Assembly: GCA_021186555.1 (NCBI GenBank)
Contig: JAJKFL010000014.1
Location: 19,853,533 to 19,917,532, forward strand
Direction: 5' to 3'
Length of the DNA: 64,000 nt
DNA from: Reticulitermes speratus
Lineage: Eukaryota > Arthropoda > Insecta > Blattodea > Rhinotermitidae
Made by a program: the position numbers and the translations under genes. Each line of letters begins with the position of its first letter. Positions within the stretch are counted from its first letter, which is position 1. The notes under the pieces were generated by a model that saw only the letters and a program-made list of their open reading frames with translations, made no database searches and had not been told where the DNA came from. Positions 1 through 13,159 of the stretch are shown in pieces.

Positions 1-49
1 AGGAGCGCATGTGCAGGCCAAGTATAAGAATGCAAATGTGGCACACGGC

Positions 50-1640
50 GACGTTACTGAAGCAGATGCTTCTGAATCGATGATCCCTCTGTCGAACGCG
101 TTCCATAATCGGATAAAGCCGAAACTATTTAGAACTGAAAATAGACGCCAACGCCTATACCGGGTTTCAAAGTTGGCTTTGATAATGACAATGTGATATG
201 TTACGAGGCGAATGAAAACGTAGGCGTCTACGACAAGACAGACTTTAACAAAGCGTTCTTCTTTACTTTCAAGAAGTCGTAAGGTTTCGGGGTACACTCG
301 TAAATTTAATTCCATCCACGGCCATAAGAAAAGTACAGCGTTCTCTGGGCTGATTTTCACGAAACTGACAAGTGCTCAACAGAATTACGTTCAGATCTCT
401 TGTAAGGAACTTCACTCAAATCAGATAACAAATGTGTAAATGTTGGATACAAATTAATTTACGCTCCCACGTAAAAGCATGACATTCACTGCGCCAAATT
501 TCACAAAACTCATAATCACTCAACAAATGTTTGTGGACATATTCTGTACCCACTTTCTTCCACATAAGATGAAAACTGTAGAAAATAGGACACAATTTCA
601 TTTAAACCCCTTAAAACCCAAACTAAACCAATCGATTTTTACGAAACTCAGACTTGCATAACAGCAGTAAGTGAAGATTTTCTATAGCGGATTTCACCCA
701 AATTGGTCAAGAAATATGGAAAGTTTGGATAGAAATTCATTTCCGTCAAGAAGTAACGTACGGCTGTCGAGTCGATTTTCACGAAACTCTCTCTTATCCT
801 ACGTTTTGTAAATAATTTTTGTACAAAATTTCCAGAAAATCCAACAAAAGATTCAGTTACTCTTACTCTGTCAGAGGCATAAGGGCAGGTTATCCACCTT
901 AGGACTCTTTACTTCGTAAAAAACACCTACAACTAGGGGATCCGAATGTAATTTAAGAATACGTTCTACGCCCTATCCAACACTGCCCACAATACTCAAT
1001 CTCAATTAACCCAACTCACCGAAACCGTACGTAAACATATTCCTACGCAGACGCTTCAGATGTCAAGAGTGCTTTGTGGAACACCTTCGTTTCAGTAGGA
1101 TATTAAGAAGCCGGATCCAGACACGGTCACAAATCAACACAGACGCTCATACCTGTGCCGCCGGCGTAGAAATTAGCTCCGGCGATGATAATGTGTTTTT
1201 TTTTTCAAAGACAACAGTGACAGTACATTAACACAACCGAAAGCGTCCACGACACGTACAAATTAAAAAATCAACAACGAATTTAAAAACACGCTACACC
1301 ACATAACCTCACTATTTGACCTGACCTCATCCACCAAAACAACCTAACGTAAACTAACAATCTAAACTTACCGAATCCTTGCCAACCTTATCATCTAAAC
1401 CTACGCATGGCAACAGAGCCCACAAGGGTGAAAAAGAACCCTAATTACTAGGTAAATTAGAACAAGTCAATCATGTGTTTATACCATCACAGACGCTTCG
1501 GAATCGAGAATCCCTCTGCGACCTCTCCTAATAAGAGAAGCCACAATAAGGCAGAAGTAAAAATCCATATCGACGCCCATTCAGACACCGGCTTCGAATT
1601 TGGTTCCGACAGTGGCCACGAGCTACGTAAGGAGAATAGT
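50..1640 (+). repeat. Two diverged direct-repeat copies at about 50-205 and 1480-1640
   Basis: Both copies share an AGAYGCTTCNGAATCGA core, then ATCCCTCTG, and about 90 bp on a GACGCC...CCGG...TTGG block. A shorter piece of the same kind is near 1048. No coding capacity is evident; short open frames here are chance. Between the copies, 480-830 holds repeated TTTCACGAAACT-like phrases, also seen near 15.0-15.35, 46.6 and 47.75 kb. Confidence 0.4.
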
Positions 1641-1999
1641 GATAAAGTAATGACAAAAGCACTGGGAACTAGGAGAGTATCACAGACTAACATAAACTCG
1701 TTGTGCCTTTGCTTAAACCTCTGTCGACAAATCCATTATAAACCAATGCAAAAAAAAAACGGAAGGATGCGAACAGGACAACGACGCTTTCACAGACACA
1801 GACGGTCCGCAATCAAGGAATGCTTTGGACAATATGTTTCGGTATACGACACAAAAGCCGGATTCACATAAAACTAAAATTTGACTCTGATGCAGACGAT
1901 GACCATGTGACACGAAGTTAATAGTAACAAAACACTGCGCATGGGTCCAAGACAGGAGGACACTGAAGGAATCAAGTCCAACTTGACGTCGCACTGTTC

Positions 2000-4900
2000 T
2001 CAACTAACCACATCTAACTGAACCTAGCCGAATCTAGCAACGTACCTTAGAAAGTATATGTTACCACTCCTTCAGAAAGTTGCGCTGATTATTGCAACAA
2101 CATAAGGGGACTGTTCAGAGCATTTGAACTGTCTACTGAAATACTTCCTTGAGTACTAATAGTTCAATCTATATCCGTCTTGTGATTTAAGAATCAAAAT
2201 GTTAACTGAAATAATGGCTAATAAATGTTCACTTCTGATTTTGTCTATTTATGTACGAATGTCCTTTTTTTTTCTCTGAACTCCCGTCCAGGCGACATGG
2301 TACTTGCTACCAAGGTTGTAACGTATTTTGGCGGACTGTATTTCTAAATAACAGTTTGGGAACAGGTTTTATTTGGCCGTAACGCATCGTCTAATGCTAA
2401 GCAACACTGTTTAACGCTCACGAAAATCTACACAAAATTAGCGCTACATACACAAACCTGATTACCTACGACGTGCCAAAACCTCGCATTGTTCAGTGGA
2501 TTGCTACTTTGTTACAGCAGTAAAGAAATGTACGAATTGTCATCACACTCTTAATGCCTTCCTTCTTCTTTCTACCCAAACATTCAACATCGCCATCGTG
2601 AGTGTTGCGGTAAATATGTGGGATGTAAAACTGCAGTAACGAGCAACTCTTCCGTAATTTATAACGAAGTGGGGTAGGGGGATAAACCTACGGAAGACAG
2701 GTCGCGTTTTCTGGCATTGCACCCAGTCTCTGCCCTACAGTGTGTTGTGACGTCTGCAAAGATTTCAGAGTGGCGGTATAAATGGGAAACTGCTGCAGGG
2801 TCATGTTTAAGTTTGACTCTTACTTCTCAACGTACATGTTTTATTATAAGTAATGTACGAGAATATTTCAAAAGATTCAACTTACTCGGAAATATAAAAC
2901 ACAATTATATGCAGTGTAATACGAAATGTCTGCTACATATGCGCCTTTTCATCTACAGACTTAACGATTATATATTGTAGTAACTTTATTATTAGTTAGC
3001 TTTGTCAAAAGTTGTTGTTGTTGTTGTTGCTGCTGCTGCTGCTCAGTCCCTGGCAAGTTTGAAGACATTAAGTTGGCAGCCCTACCAGCGAAATGGGTTG
3101 CAGATGGCTAATATTTTCTACACCTGAATATATAATGATTTTAAATCCTCAAAGACACACAGCCAGACGGCTTCTTCGGTATATTAACAAATAGTAGGAA
3201 ACAAAGGGTTGCTTATGAACAGGATAAAAATTAGTAGAGTAAAGAGAAACAATACATGCTGGACAGTATCCAAGAGACTAAACACTACGGATATGAAACA
3301 ACAGCAGTCTCAACCTACAGCCCGTAATAAATAAACATTCAAGACCTATGATGAATACAAAATTACAAAGAACGTAACTGGACTCCAAACTTAAACACAT
3401 CTTTCCACTAACTTTTGTTTTTTACTTCTAACCAGCAGAAGTTTCATAAAATCGGCGTTGCTATTTATTGAGCAAATCACGTTCCGAAACTTCTGACAGA
3501 ATGGGTTTATATTTCCAGCCATAAAAATATTTTAACTCTGTTCAAGCGTGCGAAATAACAAATTTTATTCAACAGGCTAAAACAGCCACGGATCAATGGA
3601 TACATATAAGAAATCACCTATATTGTTTTTGATGACACGGACTGGTTCACGATCTCTCTACCGTTAAAATATAACTAATGACTTCTTCCTTATATGCGAG
3701 AATAATAAACTCATATGCATAAGATAGGCCTACGTGAAAGTATCTTGCCAGGCAGTTCCTGTTTTGGGCAGGCAGGAACAGTTACACCAACCGCAGGTTT
3801 CAGACCGCTAATGCCAAGCCAATGGCTTGAATTTACAATGAGGATTTGAGACATAAATGGCACACAAGCATTCGTTGCTGTCATTGTGTTAATACTAATC
3901 GATTACTGTGCCGGGTAATCTCAAACGTAATTTATGTACAGAAACGTGCACAGTAAAGCCGGTCTAAATCGGTTCTTCGATAAGGCGTAAACCTGTACCT
4001 GTCCCAACAATAAAGAATAAAAACTAATGAAAAATTTCCTGTAAAAAACGGAAATGTTTGCGTGGATGGGGGAAGAATTAAGCAGATAATACATTAATGT
4101 ATTCTGTTCATGTAATTGTGTTACGAAGGTAACCAAGAACGAACTTTACCGTCACAAATACAAAAGTATTAAGCACGACCATTAGCATACCAAAGTACGT
4201 GCACAGTACTCTAATCGGGTACCGAGACAAGAATGAAAATAAAGGAAAAAGAAATATGAAGTTCCGAGCGTGATATATAAAGCAAACGCTCGTACCGTAC
4301 AGACCTTCGTAAAGACTATTCTGTGATTTTATCAGTGCAATTTGGTTGGCCTGTCCATCTTTTCCAGTGTAAATGCTGGAATTAATTACTATTGAGAAAC
4401 TCATCAGATGGCCGAGATTTCAGTACAAAACAATGACACGTGAAGAGAAAAGCACATTAAATAGTATATTGTCCTAGTAACAAGGCTAAAATCGAGTGGT
4501 ATGTTTTCCCCGAGCATGATAAGAACTGTCTATACGGTTTTCCCCCGTACGTAGCAAATCCGCTTACTTGGGTTTGCCCGAACTGCATGCAATTGCATTA
4601 GGATCAATATGACCACCCACTGGAATATAGCCGTTCAATCCCCACAGTCGCTGACCAATTCACAAATTCGCAAGTCAGTCTTGTTATTGTTACTAACTGT
4701 ACGAAATTTGAAGGTACGTTTGCTATAGTGGGCTCCAATGCCGCAATACTCATATAAAGTTTCGTCACAATCGGTCAATAGTTTAAAAGATTAAACAAGG
4801 CGTGCGGCACACACACACACACACCATGGTTATATCTAAAGACTACTTATTCTTCTCTTAAAGAACGAAAGCGGGATAAAACGAAAGCTGAATATGTGTA

Positions 4901-5090
4901 CTGCAGCGTAACAATGTACTGTATATGTATATGAATCCATGACATGTGACTTGTATCATATGTAAATGAGACACGTGTCAGTATAGTAACTGACCTGCGG
5001 TATGTTAAATGTGAACATGTTTGAAAGGAATAAATATTCAGGTGTGTTAGAATTCTGTTATAAGTGGGTTCACTGTACACGGGATAAAAC
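2000..5090. other. No gene seen; two microsatellites
   Basis: CpG-rich unique-looking DNA. It holds (GTT)5 running into (GCT)5 at about 3013-3042 and a short (CA)n at 4808-4824. No exon or transposon signature recognised. Confidence 0.5.
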
Positions 5091-5095
5091 AGATG

Positions 5096-5313
5096 TCTTC
5101 TGGGATGTGACGACGTGCAGTTTAGTAGCTGAGTACCGACATTTCAGAGGATCCTGTTAAGTCCGATCATCACGGTACATCATCTGACCTGATATCTACC
5201 CTACTTATGAAGGATGCAGGAACCTCTGAAACGTCGGTACTCTGCTACCAGTCTACATGGCGCCACATCTCAGGAGACATCGATCTTCACGGTCACTGCT
5301 ATGAGAATTCCAA
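5096..5313. mobile_element. Fold-back MITE, family 1
   Basis: The left arm starts TCTTCTGGGATGTGACG; the right arm is its inverted, diverged copy (CGCCACATCTCAGGAGA) followed by ATCTTCA. Inner arms CTGAGTACCGACATTTCAGAGG and CCTCTGAAACGTCGGTACTC are also complementary. The same family occurs at 11.05, 12.93, 19.5, 33.15, 34.05 and 47.9 kb, with fragments elsewhere. No transposase. Confidence 0.7.
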
Positions 5314-5559
5314 CCTCAGTTATTTCTGGTGTTTCTCAGTTAGGCAGTACAAAAATCAAGAGCCATGGGTCACAAAACAAAGACAAGTGCTAGAGGTTAG
5401 GCCTACAGTGTGGAACTGTCATTAGACCCTATAATAACTTCTAAACATGGTAGATTCTTAGAGTATTTAGCAATGCTATAGCGTCGAGTGAGAGGGAAAT
5501 GTCACTCTAAATTGTACGTAATTATTTGGAAGCAGGCTGTCGGCATTCGCTTGGACAGA

Positions 5560-5690
5560 CTAAGAAAACCAATGAGAAACCAGCAATCTGGCTAAGATTC
5601 GAACTGAGTATCTCACGGATACAAGAAACAGAGACCGCTCGTGCTGCTTATCGACGATACGTAGGCATGCAGTGTTTGACGCTAAATTTT
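5560..5690 (-). mobile_element. tRNA-like SINE remnant
   Basis: The minus strand carries a B-box-like AGTTCGAATCTTAG near 5,600 with an anticodon-arm-like stretch upstream. No tRNA fold is intact. Low certainty. Confidence 0.3.
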
Positions 5691-5737
5691 GTAGCATGAC
5701 GTGAACAGTAGGAACATTTATGGCGCATGATGATTAT

Positions 5738-5768
5738 GGTCTTCTGGGATGTGACGCCGTATATACGG
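5738..5768. mobile_element. Fragment of fold-back MITE family 1
   Basis: GTCTTCTGGGATGTGACGCC matches the family 1 arm; no opposite arm is nearby. Confidence 0.45.
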
Positions 5769-6667
5769 ACAGGTTTAGGCATCTGCTCTCCATCTGGCAG
5801 CAGGTTCCTCCTAAACATTGGTACTTATCTACTATCACATTACGCGACATCGCTTCCCAGTCTCTCGTCATCTTCACACACACAGTGCCATGAGAACCTC
5901 GTATCTCATGTAATGGCGTAGGGCTATAATCACATATCTTCATCAACTTGATTAATTAATTACATAAAATAATCTATCATCAGGGTGCTGATCGATTAAC
6001 GGTAACTACCCTGTGTCAGTCGTCAATATGCAAGATAAAGTCTGATAGTCCCTCCAGGTCACATAACAAATTACCTGACATATCGCGCCCGAAGAGGTCA
6101 AACTCAAAGTATTTTGTACATACCTCGACAAAACACAAGACAGGCAATGTATGTATAACGTACCATTTTGGCGCGTTCGCGTAACCATTTTTGCAGAGGA
6201 AACACAACAATGCATTCCGTGTTTTATTCCCACATTATCTCATAAACGGCACGACTTCCGGAAAAAAAATTTATTGAACATGAAATGTGTGTTTTGATTT
6301 TCTCTGCAACATTTGTTTGAAACATTTCTCATTCTAAGAATTCAGCGAGATATAATTTACATAGGTCTTCATGTAAAGTACCCGTTATTCTTGTCAAATT
6401 TTAATGAAACTTGAATATTCTCAACAGGTTTTCGAAAAATCCTCTAATATAAAACTTTACGAAAATCCCTCCAGTGGGAGCCGAGTTGTTCCATGCGGAC
6501 AGACAGGCATGAGGAAGGTAATAGTCGCTTTTCGCAACTTTGCGAACGCGCCTAACAAATGCCAACATTACATATTACAAGATGTCCGCAGTACGGTGCA
6601 GAATCTGAAAGTGGCAGAACGTTCTATCATAAAGTATACATTCACATCAACTAACTAACTAACTAAC

Positions 6668-6912
6668 TACACGGATCAGAGTCCTTCTTGAGAAGCTAAC
6701 AGGTCCTCAACTAGTCACTAAATTCCTCGCATTTCTATGGAACCCGAAGGTTCATTACCTCCTTCACAAGAGAACGTCACCTGTCCCTATCCTGCGCCAT
6801 ATCAATCCAGTCCATGCCCCCATCCCACTTCTTGAAGATCAATTTTAATATTATCCTCCCATCTACACCTGGGTCTTTCAAGTGGTCTCCTTCCTTCAGG
6901 TCTCCCCGCCAA
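6668..6912 (-). mobile_element. 3' end of RTE-like non-LTR retroelement
   Basis: The minus strand matches the tail of the 25.2 kb element: the GGMDWID / AQDRDR region, then the stretch CTTCTCAAGAAGGACTCTG. It is 5' truncated with frame breaks. A short (CTAA)n lies at 6647-6668. Confidence 0.7.
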
Positions 6913-8235
6913 AATCCAGTAATACATTCACGTTTGCTGCAATAAAGACTGAAAAACGCATAATAACTTTGCAAAATTAAATTAAACAATTCAGTTAAAT
7001 TACATGCGTTCCATGTCATGGCTCTGAGTGTCCTTTCTACGAAGCACATTACATAAAGACACACTGGGGAGACCATGCCTGTCACTTTCGTTTTCTTCAC
7101 CAATGAAACAATTAAACGGATTGTGACAAAATCTGGTATTCGGAGAAATTAGTCTTAGTTCATATGGGTTTAATATATGTCCAACTTAATCGAGTTCACT
7201 AAACAGACTCGAAATATAAAAAATGGGTACATCACAAAATGTAGATCTCATTAATATCTAAAAACTTAATTTAAAATTGTCTGCGGTGTGGTTTTATGTT
7301 TAAATGATAGGCAAGAAAAAATAATTTCTGGCTCTGTGCAGCGTGATTATAGATTTGCATTTGAAATAAATAAACACCGTGTTTCCAAAAAGAGCAAATA
7401 ACGTATTTGGAAAATGTATACACTCAACTGGAGTACACCTTTCCGCCCTTCTCTATATTATGGGCCAGTCAAGATAGCTGTACTAGTTGACACAGTATCC
7501 TGTGCCGTATATTTTGGAGGCGGTGCAAGGTTACACCCAGGACTGGTTGCACTTCAATTGTTTTCATCGTCAGACAATATCGAATAAGGAACAAGTTGTA
7601 CTTCAGCTACCACTACACTGACGCATCATTAACTTCACTGTGGAGCCACCCTCAATCATAAACAAGCATTAGGCGGATAGAATTTAGCAGATGGATTTAT
7701 TTTACTAATTTCCAGGTTATGTAACACAATAATTTCATTATCAGGACATCAAGTGCTTTTCTGGTATGAACTGCAGCGTGAATAGGTAAAATGTCGGTTT
7801 GGTTTGAAATCTAGTGGTAAAATTTTGTTTGGGGCTGGAATGTATAAAAATAGGCTCTTACCTCAAGTTATGTATTAAAGTAGTCCCTCGCCTCCCAGAG
7901 CCTTGGCAACCACATTCCTTGTTAGGATCCATGGTGACAAGAAATGAATACTTTCACCAGGAATTTTAATGAAAGTAGGGTAACAAATTCTTACCCGAAC
8001 TATCTGTTAACCGTGACCTCAGCTATGATCCCAAGGAACACTTCCCGTACCTGCCAGAATACCATAACAAGGGGCCATTGCCAACATCGGTTTTGCCAAC
8101 CGCGGATTAATTTAGCAATCAGGGTTGTATAGGTAAGCTTACTTCTTTTTACATTTTTAAAATCGAGAGTGCAAAGCACAATTGACACATACGCTCATTA
8201 TTTATTTATTTATTTAACAACTTTGTTAGCAGCTC
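6913..8235. other. No gene seen
   Basis: No conserved exon or repeat recognised. CpG-rich with scattered stops in all frames. A short (TTTA)n ends at about 8216. Confidence 0.5.
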
Positions 8236-8236
8236 A

Positions 8237-8460
8237 GAAATGAATTGGAGAGGGCGTGAAAGGAAGCGATCGTGACCTAAGCTGAGGTACTATCCCGGAA
8301 TTTGCCTGGAAGGACTGAGAGAAACCACTATGAAAAACCTCAGTCACGATAATCGGTGACTCGGCGTGATTCGCACTGGTATCATTGCGAATATAAGTCT
8401 GAAGCGTTACCTCTAGAAACGGCTTACTCGGTGACACAGCCTACCGTAACTTAACATCGG
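8237..8460 (-). mobile_element. SINE, family C (degenerate)
   Basis: It carries the chain GGTACTATCCCGGAATTTGC, CTGGAAGGA, GAAACCAC and AAAACCTCAG, a body shared with the copy at 42.47 kb and like SINEs described from other insects. The tRNA-like head would be at the right end on the minus strand and is decayed. Confidence 0.5.
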
Positions 8461-8496
8461 GATGTCCCGTGATATAAACACGGTTATCTATTTTTA

Positions 8497-8580
8497 TTGA
8501 TTTTGGGGTACCATAAAAGGCGGAGTATTTCTTGATGAGCTAAGCCATCCTTACCTAGCTTCTCCAGAAAGACTTTTATC
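8497..8580 (+). mobile_element. RTE-like retroelement tail
   Basis: GGTACCATAAAAGGCGGAGT, then TTCTTGATGAGCTAAG and GCTTCTCCAGAAAGAC, match the 3' tail of the RTE-like family (compare 38.65 kb). Only the last 80 bp remain. Confidence 0.5.
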
Positions 8581-8802
8581 GACAATACACCGTCTGAGAT
8601 ACTGACAGCGTTGTACAATAAACCCCGAAAAAAAGGACTTTGCTCCATGAAGGTAGTGATGTACATACAAACAATACAAAGAGCACAGGACACGTCGAAA
8701 ATAATCGCGTAATTAAAGTAACAGCGCCTGAGGGTAACAACTGAAGTCGCAACGCCTCAAATGTGTTTTATGAAGAAAATTAACTTTTATTAACATAGCC
8801 CT

Positions 8803-9065
8803 GCCGATCCCGGTGGCCGCGCTGTTCAAGGTGTGGGTCTGCGGCCGCTCTCTTGCTGAGATTGTGGGTTCGAATCCCCCCCCGGGGGCATGGATGTCTG
8901 TCTCTTGTGAGTGTTGTGTGTTGTCAGGTAGAAGTCTCTGCGACGGGCCAATCACTCGTCCAGAGGAGTCCTACCGAGTGTGGTGTGTCTGATTGTGATC
9001 GCGAAACCTCAACAATGAGGAGGCCTTGACCCATTAGGGCTGTCGAGCCATAAAAAGACATAGAC
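8803..9065 (+). mobile_element. tRNA-derived SINE, family B
   Basis: An A-box-like TGGCCGCGCTGTTCAAGG is followed about 45 bp later by a consensus B-box GGGTTCGAATCCC. An unrelated body follows (GTCAGGTAGAAGTCTCTGCG, later AGGGCTGTCGAGCC, AAAAAGA). This is the layout of a tRNA-derived SINE rather than a tRNA gene. Confidence 0.65.
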
Positions 9066-9580
9066 CTACGCCTATGTGGTATGTAAAAACCTTTAAGATT
9101 TTAACATCAAGTTCAATAACCTTGGCGAATAAATTCTAACGTATAACACCCTACCACGGTTCCAGTATTTATTCTTCCCTTTTTGTACGACTCCCAGTAG
9201 CCTTAACGTACGATGTCCTCTGTTCTCACTGCAAATCACGGTGGAAAGAATAATATGACAGTAAAAATAAAAACATACAAATTACACATCAGTGAATTGT
9301 AAAACAAAAATGAATCCAGTGTTAAATATTTACATTTCTATCTGAAGAGGAAGTCCTACAACACAGCTTATGAACCAACCACAATAGGCAAGAAGGCACA
9401 CACGACCAAGACAAAATATTTGATGATAATTATCATAAACAACATTTATGGAAATCGTTTTGCTTAGCGTCCAAATCGAGGATTTTAAGCAGTTCGGGAG
9501 AAGGAACTCCGTGTTATATTTTTGAAGATCCGTAGAACAACCCCCATGCCGGAATCTTTCACTGGGCGGACTCCTTGGTC
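9066..9580. other. No gene seen
   Basis: AT-rich stretch without recognisable exon or repeat. Confidence 0.45.
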
Positions 9581-9584
9581 TAAA

Positions 9585-9680
9585 GCAGGCATCGGCAACC
9601 TTTTGGCACCACCGTCCGCATTCGACTTCCAACTTCGTCACGCGGGCCTTGCATAACATACATTGATAATGAGTCAAATT
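9585..9680 (+). mobile_element. Possible hAT-type element end
   Basis: CAGGCATCGGCAACCTTTTG resembles the common hAT terminus CAGGGGTCGGCAACC. The other end was not located. Confidence 0.25.
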
Positions 9681-9869
9681 ATTAGCTTCGTGAGAACGAA
9701 ATGACGGACTATGAAGTAGTAGATATACGAAGGCTGCTCAATAAAATAGGTACACATGTAGTGGTATTTTAATGATGCGGTCAGTATTTAGACAATACAG
9801 CGTCGACGACAGATAAATAAATACGAGTATGGAGCATTGGTAGAATGATATTGACAGAGGAAAACTGAC

Positions 9870-10010
9870 GTACTCGGAGAAAAACCAGTACCGGTCCCAC
9901 TGTGTCCACCATATATCCCACATGGACTGCCCTGGGATAGAACCCGGCCTTCCGCGGTGATATGACGGCAACTAACCGCAGACGATCCGGTTACATCCCA
10001 GGGATGAGGA
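9870..10010 (-). mobile_element. tRNA-like SINE, family D
   Basis: On the minus strand a head-like stretch with GGTTAGTTGCC and ACCGCGGAAGG precedes a B-box-like GGGTTCTATCCC. A body beginning AGGGCAGTCCATGTGGG follows. Single copy in the window. Confidence 0.4.
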
Positions 10011-10019
10011 AGAGAACCC

Positions 10020-11050
10020 AGATTATTTTAGGAACGCACTCCGAAGTTCAAATACACACGTAAAACAAACAAAAAAAACTAAAAATGTAGACAATCGTAT
10101 CAGAAACGCTATGAAACCCAGGAAACCAATATGGAATTGCGGTACGAAGAATAAAATACAAAACTCTTTCTTAGAAGTCCACCACATTACTTTTGTTATG
10201 TAGGCCTATTATATATGCGCCCTATTAACTGCAAAGAACAGTGAAGAAACAGTTCAGTAACTTTAAAGTTCAAATTTTGGAGACAGAACAAATCTTGTGC
10301 GTCTAAATGTTACATTGATTAGGCTCATGCCTTCCTTTCACTGCCTACGGAATGTAATGAAACTTTACTGGGACATACATGGATGTCTGCCTTCAGCCAA
10401 CGAAGTCAACTAGAAGAATTTCCTTAATCACCAATTTTAAAGATTATCACATACCCTACATAATGTGTGACGTCATTATCTGAGTTCCGCCCTTCCTTTC
10501 CCCACTTATTTCTTAATGGATCTGATGAACGATTACCATGAGCAGCGGGAGGGTCCAAGGTATAAGGGACTACGTATATCCGAATCGATATCACATTATT
10601 AAGGGAAGAACGTCACTAAAAGCAAAGTGTGGAATAAACCCCAAAATACATACCATTTACGGGGCTGGGTAAATCTAGCTTCGCGTTATACTTAACAGTA
10701 CGAAGTGTACAAACTTCTATCGCTTGTGCTGAGATTTTGTGCCTGGGCATGTGTCTACAGCACCGGTCACATATTCATTAACCAAACAAGATGATTGTCT
10801 CCAGACTCTTCCGTTGCTTTGCAGGTGATTCTATAATTCTCGCCTACACCTACAAAAACACTCAAGACCAGTTACATCAGGGGTTCTTCTTCCCAACCGC
10901 TGGAGAACAGGAAATTACAAAACGTACACGTATTTTCGGCGGAAATAAAAATGGTGTTTATACAAGCCTTTATTTCGACGAACAGAAAAAAAAATCGTGT
11001 AAAAACGTTAACCGAAGGTTGAACAGAGGGACGCAGTAAAATATGTGAAA
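10020..11050. other. No gene seen
   Basis: Unique-looking sequence without a recognised exon or element. Confidence 0.45.
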
Positions 11051-11053
11051 TTT

Positions 11054-11274
11054 GAGATTTTCACAGAGGCGCTGCTGAAGACTCGAGTCTTCTGGGATGT
11101 GACGCTATGTCGTTGGACTAGTAGTTCCCCATATTTCTGCCTTCATCTTGAGGTTCAAGCAGTCCACGAAGCCTGACGATGAAGGCACTACGGTCCTTAG
11201 TGAAGTCAGGAACTACATGCCCAACGACAGAGCGTCACATCCCAGAATACTTCAATCTTCACTAAGATTGGAAT
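11054..11274. mobile_element. Fold-back MITE, family 1
   Basis: Left arm GAGATTTTCAC...GTCTTCTGGGATGTGACGC; right arm inverted, GCGTCACATCCCAGAATACT then TTCAATCTTCACTAAG. Both ends of the full-length family are visible, about 220 bp in total. A G10 run at about 11,451 lies beyond. Confidence 0.72.
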
Positions 11275-11469
11275 CCCCCTCTATCCGTCACTTTTCCTTC
11301 TGCCAGTATGTGAAATATCATATCCCAATTACAATTCAAGAAACATTCGTCCCTATGCATAGCAAGTTTGTGTGTGTGTGTAGAAACACGTTATCACTTG
11401 TCATTATACCGACATTCCAAACTTTATTTTGATTAAAAAAGAGTGTTGTAGGGGGGGGGGAAACAAGCA

Positions 11470-12925
11470 AATTTATGCGCTTTAGAAGACACTGGAGTAC
11501 CTCCACGCCAGAATAAAATGACCACGAAGATCACCGGCACAATGTATAATTACTCGCTTCGAATACCATACACCTCATTTTCCATCCCATCAGCTACTTC
11601 AGCTTATTCTTGAACAGGCTTTACGAGATCATCATGCCGTCTGAGTGCATGAATATGTCTGCGTCCTGTCCCCTTTCTAATTTTAATCCAACGAATTTTC
11701 ATTAAATTTGATATGTACAAGTGTTATGCCACTGCACGCCTACCGAGCCTCGCCCACTGTAATTTGCTACAATTGCTAATAACTCATGCACGACATACAA
11801 GCTTACGAGCAAGGGGCGACACTGGCAAGTTAAGAATCGTGAAATGACGCATGACAACGGATTCTTAAAAATGATGCGACTTTTCTTAATGTAACTTGAG
11901 CGAAATACAAAACAAGTGACAGCTAAATCAAGTGGGGACCTGCATCAGCTTTCGGTCTGATGGCGCCAAGGAACCACTGGAGCTAAACAATTTAAAGGGC
12001 ATTAGGTCACGAAAGTATCTACAAATTCTTATGAATATAATTTTATAAGTCAATAATTACAAACATGGCGAAGATTTAACGTTGACAAAATCCGTACTCA
12101 AGTATTGTTCTTCCCCAGCATTTTATAATACTACGACAATGCTACTGCAGCAACGATTGCGACCGGCACTGCAGCCAATGCGTGCAGCAGTCGCACGGTC
12201 TTCTGCATTTGCCGAACCACGTCTTATCTGCTAAATGGCACGTATTAAAACACTGTTACGTCTAAGCACACCACCAGTGCTTCTTATGTGTGTCTGCGAA
12301 ATATCATATTCCAAACTTTTTTCACGGCGAATTCATGCGTGTGAAAAATTGCTTCTATGTAGACAACGTACCACCGCATACCTAATACGCACCACCTCCT
12401 TCATTGGTCTTGTCAATATTAAATTATCAGTTCCAAGGATATACATTATTCCCGGACATGTTCCGAAGTGTGACACCTACAGGAATATTAACTGAGAACT
12501 GCCTGTAATTTGTTACGTAAACGTCTTTCAAGGCCATCCGTTTATCCGAGACGTTTTGCACGGCGAAACAAACATTTGCTGCTTTAAAGAATTCAGTGCC
12601 ATGCCCACTGAAAATTCAACGGAAGACCTTTTAACTCTGTTATGCAAACATTAACTCTATCTCCTTTCGTCCTTTCTCCCGTATTCCCTTGCTATCCACT
12701 TGACCCGAGATCTGCTCACACCGTATGTGTGGAACGAAGCATACATACAAGCACGCCTGTAATTACGAATGTGAAAACACGATATCCAATAATGCAGTGA
12801 GGCCTTTCGCCGATTAACGCCGTCTGCTCAGTCGCTAACAGGCAGCCACTGTATCCTCTGCCAGTGCAAACAACATTACAACACTAAAATCTTCGTCATT
12901 GATGGAAGTTGCTCTTTGACGAGAT
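11470..12925. other. No gene seen
   Basis: CpG-rich, no conserved exon; open frames of under 100 codons only. Confidence 0.45.
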
Positions 12926-12928
12926 TTA

Positions 12929-13156
12929 AAGTTCTCACAACGGCGAAGACTCGGGTCTTCTTGGATGTCATACTTTACCTTGTCGACTGGTAAATAATTA
13001 CCGACGTTTCGGAGAATAGTGCTGCCTCTGTCTGCAGGGTTTAGCAGTCCAAGAAGAGGTGGACTGTTAGACCCTAAAGATGGTGGCAGCATACTTCTCT
13101 GAAACATCGGTAAAATTTTACCAGTCGACATGGCATAGCAATAGAGAAGATTTAAA
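12929..13156. mobile_element. Fold-back MITE, family 1
   Basis: The arms GTCGACTGGTAAATAATTAC and GTAAAATTTTACCAGTCGAC are near-complementary, with outer arms GTTCTCACAACGGCGAAGAC and an eroded right end. Two longer open frames crossing it (12,835-13,131 minus; 13,080-13,505 plus) come from the repeat itself. Confidence 0.7.
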
Positions 13157-13159
13157 TGT

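Noticed and set aside
11..196. Small open frame at the window start
   Set aside because: Lies in a diverged dispersed repeat whose second copy (about 1.5 kb) does not preserve the frame.
8803..8890. Functional tRNA gene
   Set aside because: Good A- and B-box but no closed acceptor stem, and the B-box is followed by a SINE body; it is a SINE head. The same holds for the family A heads.
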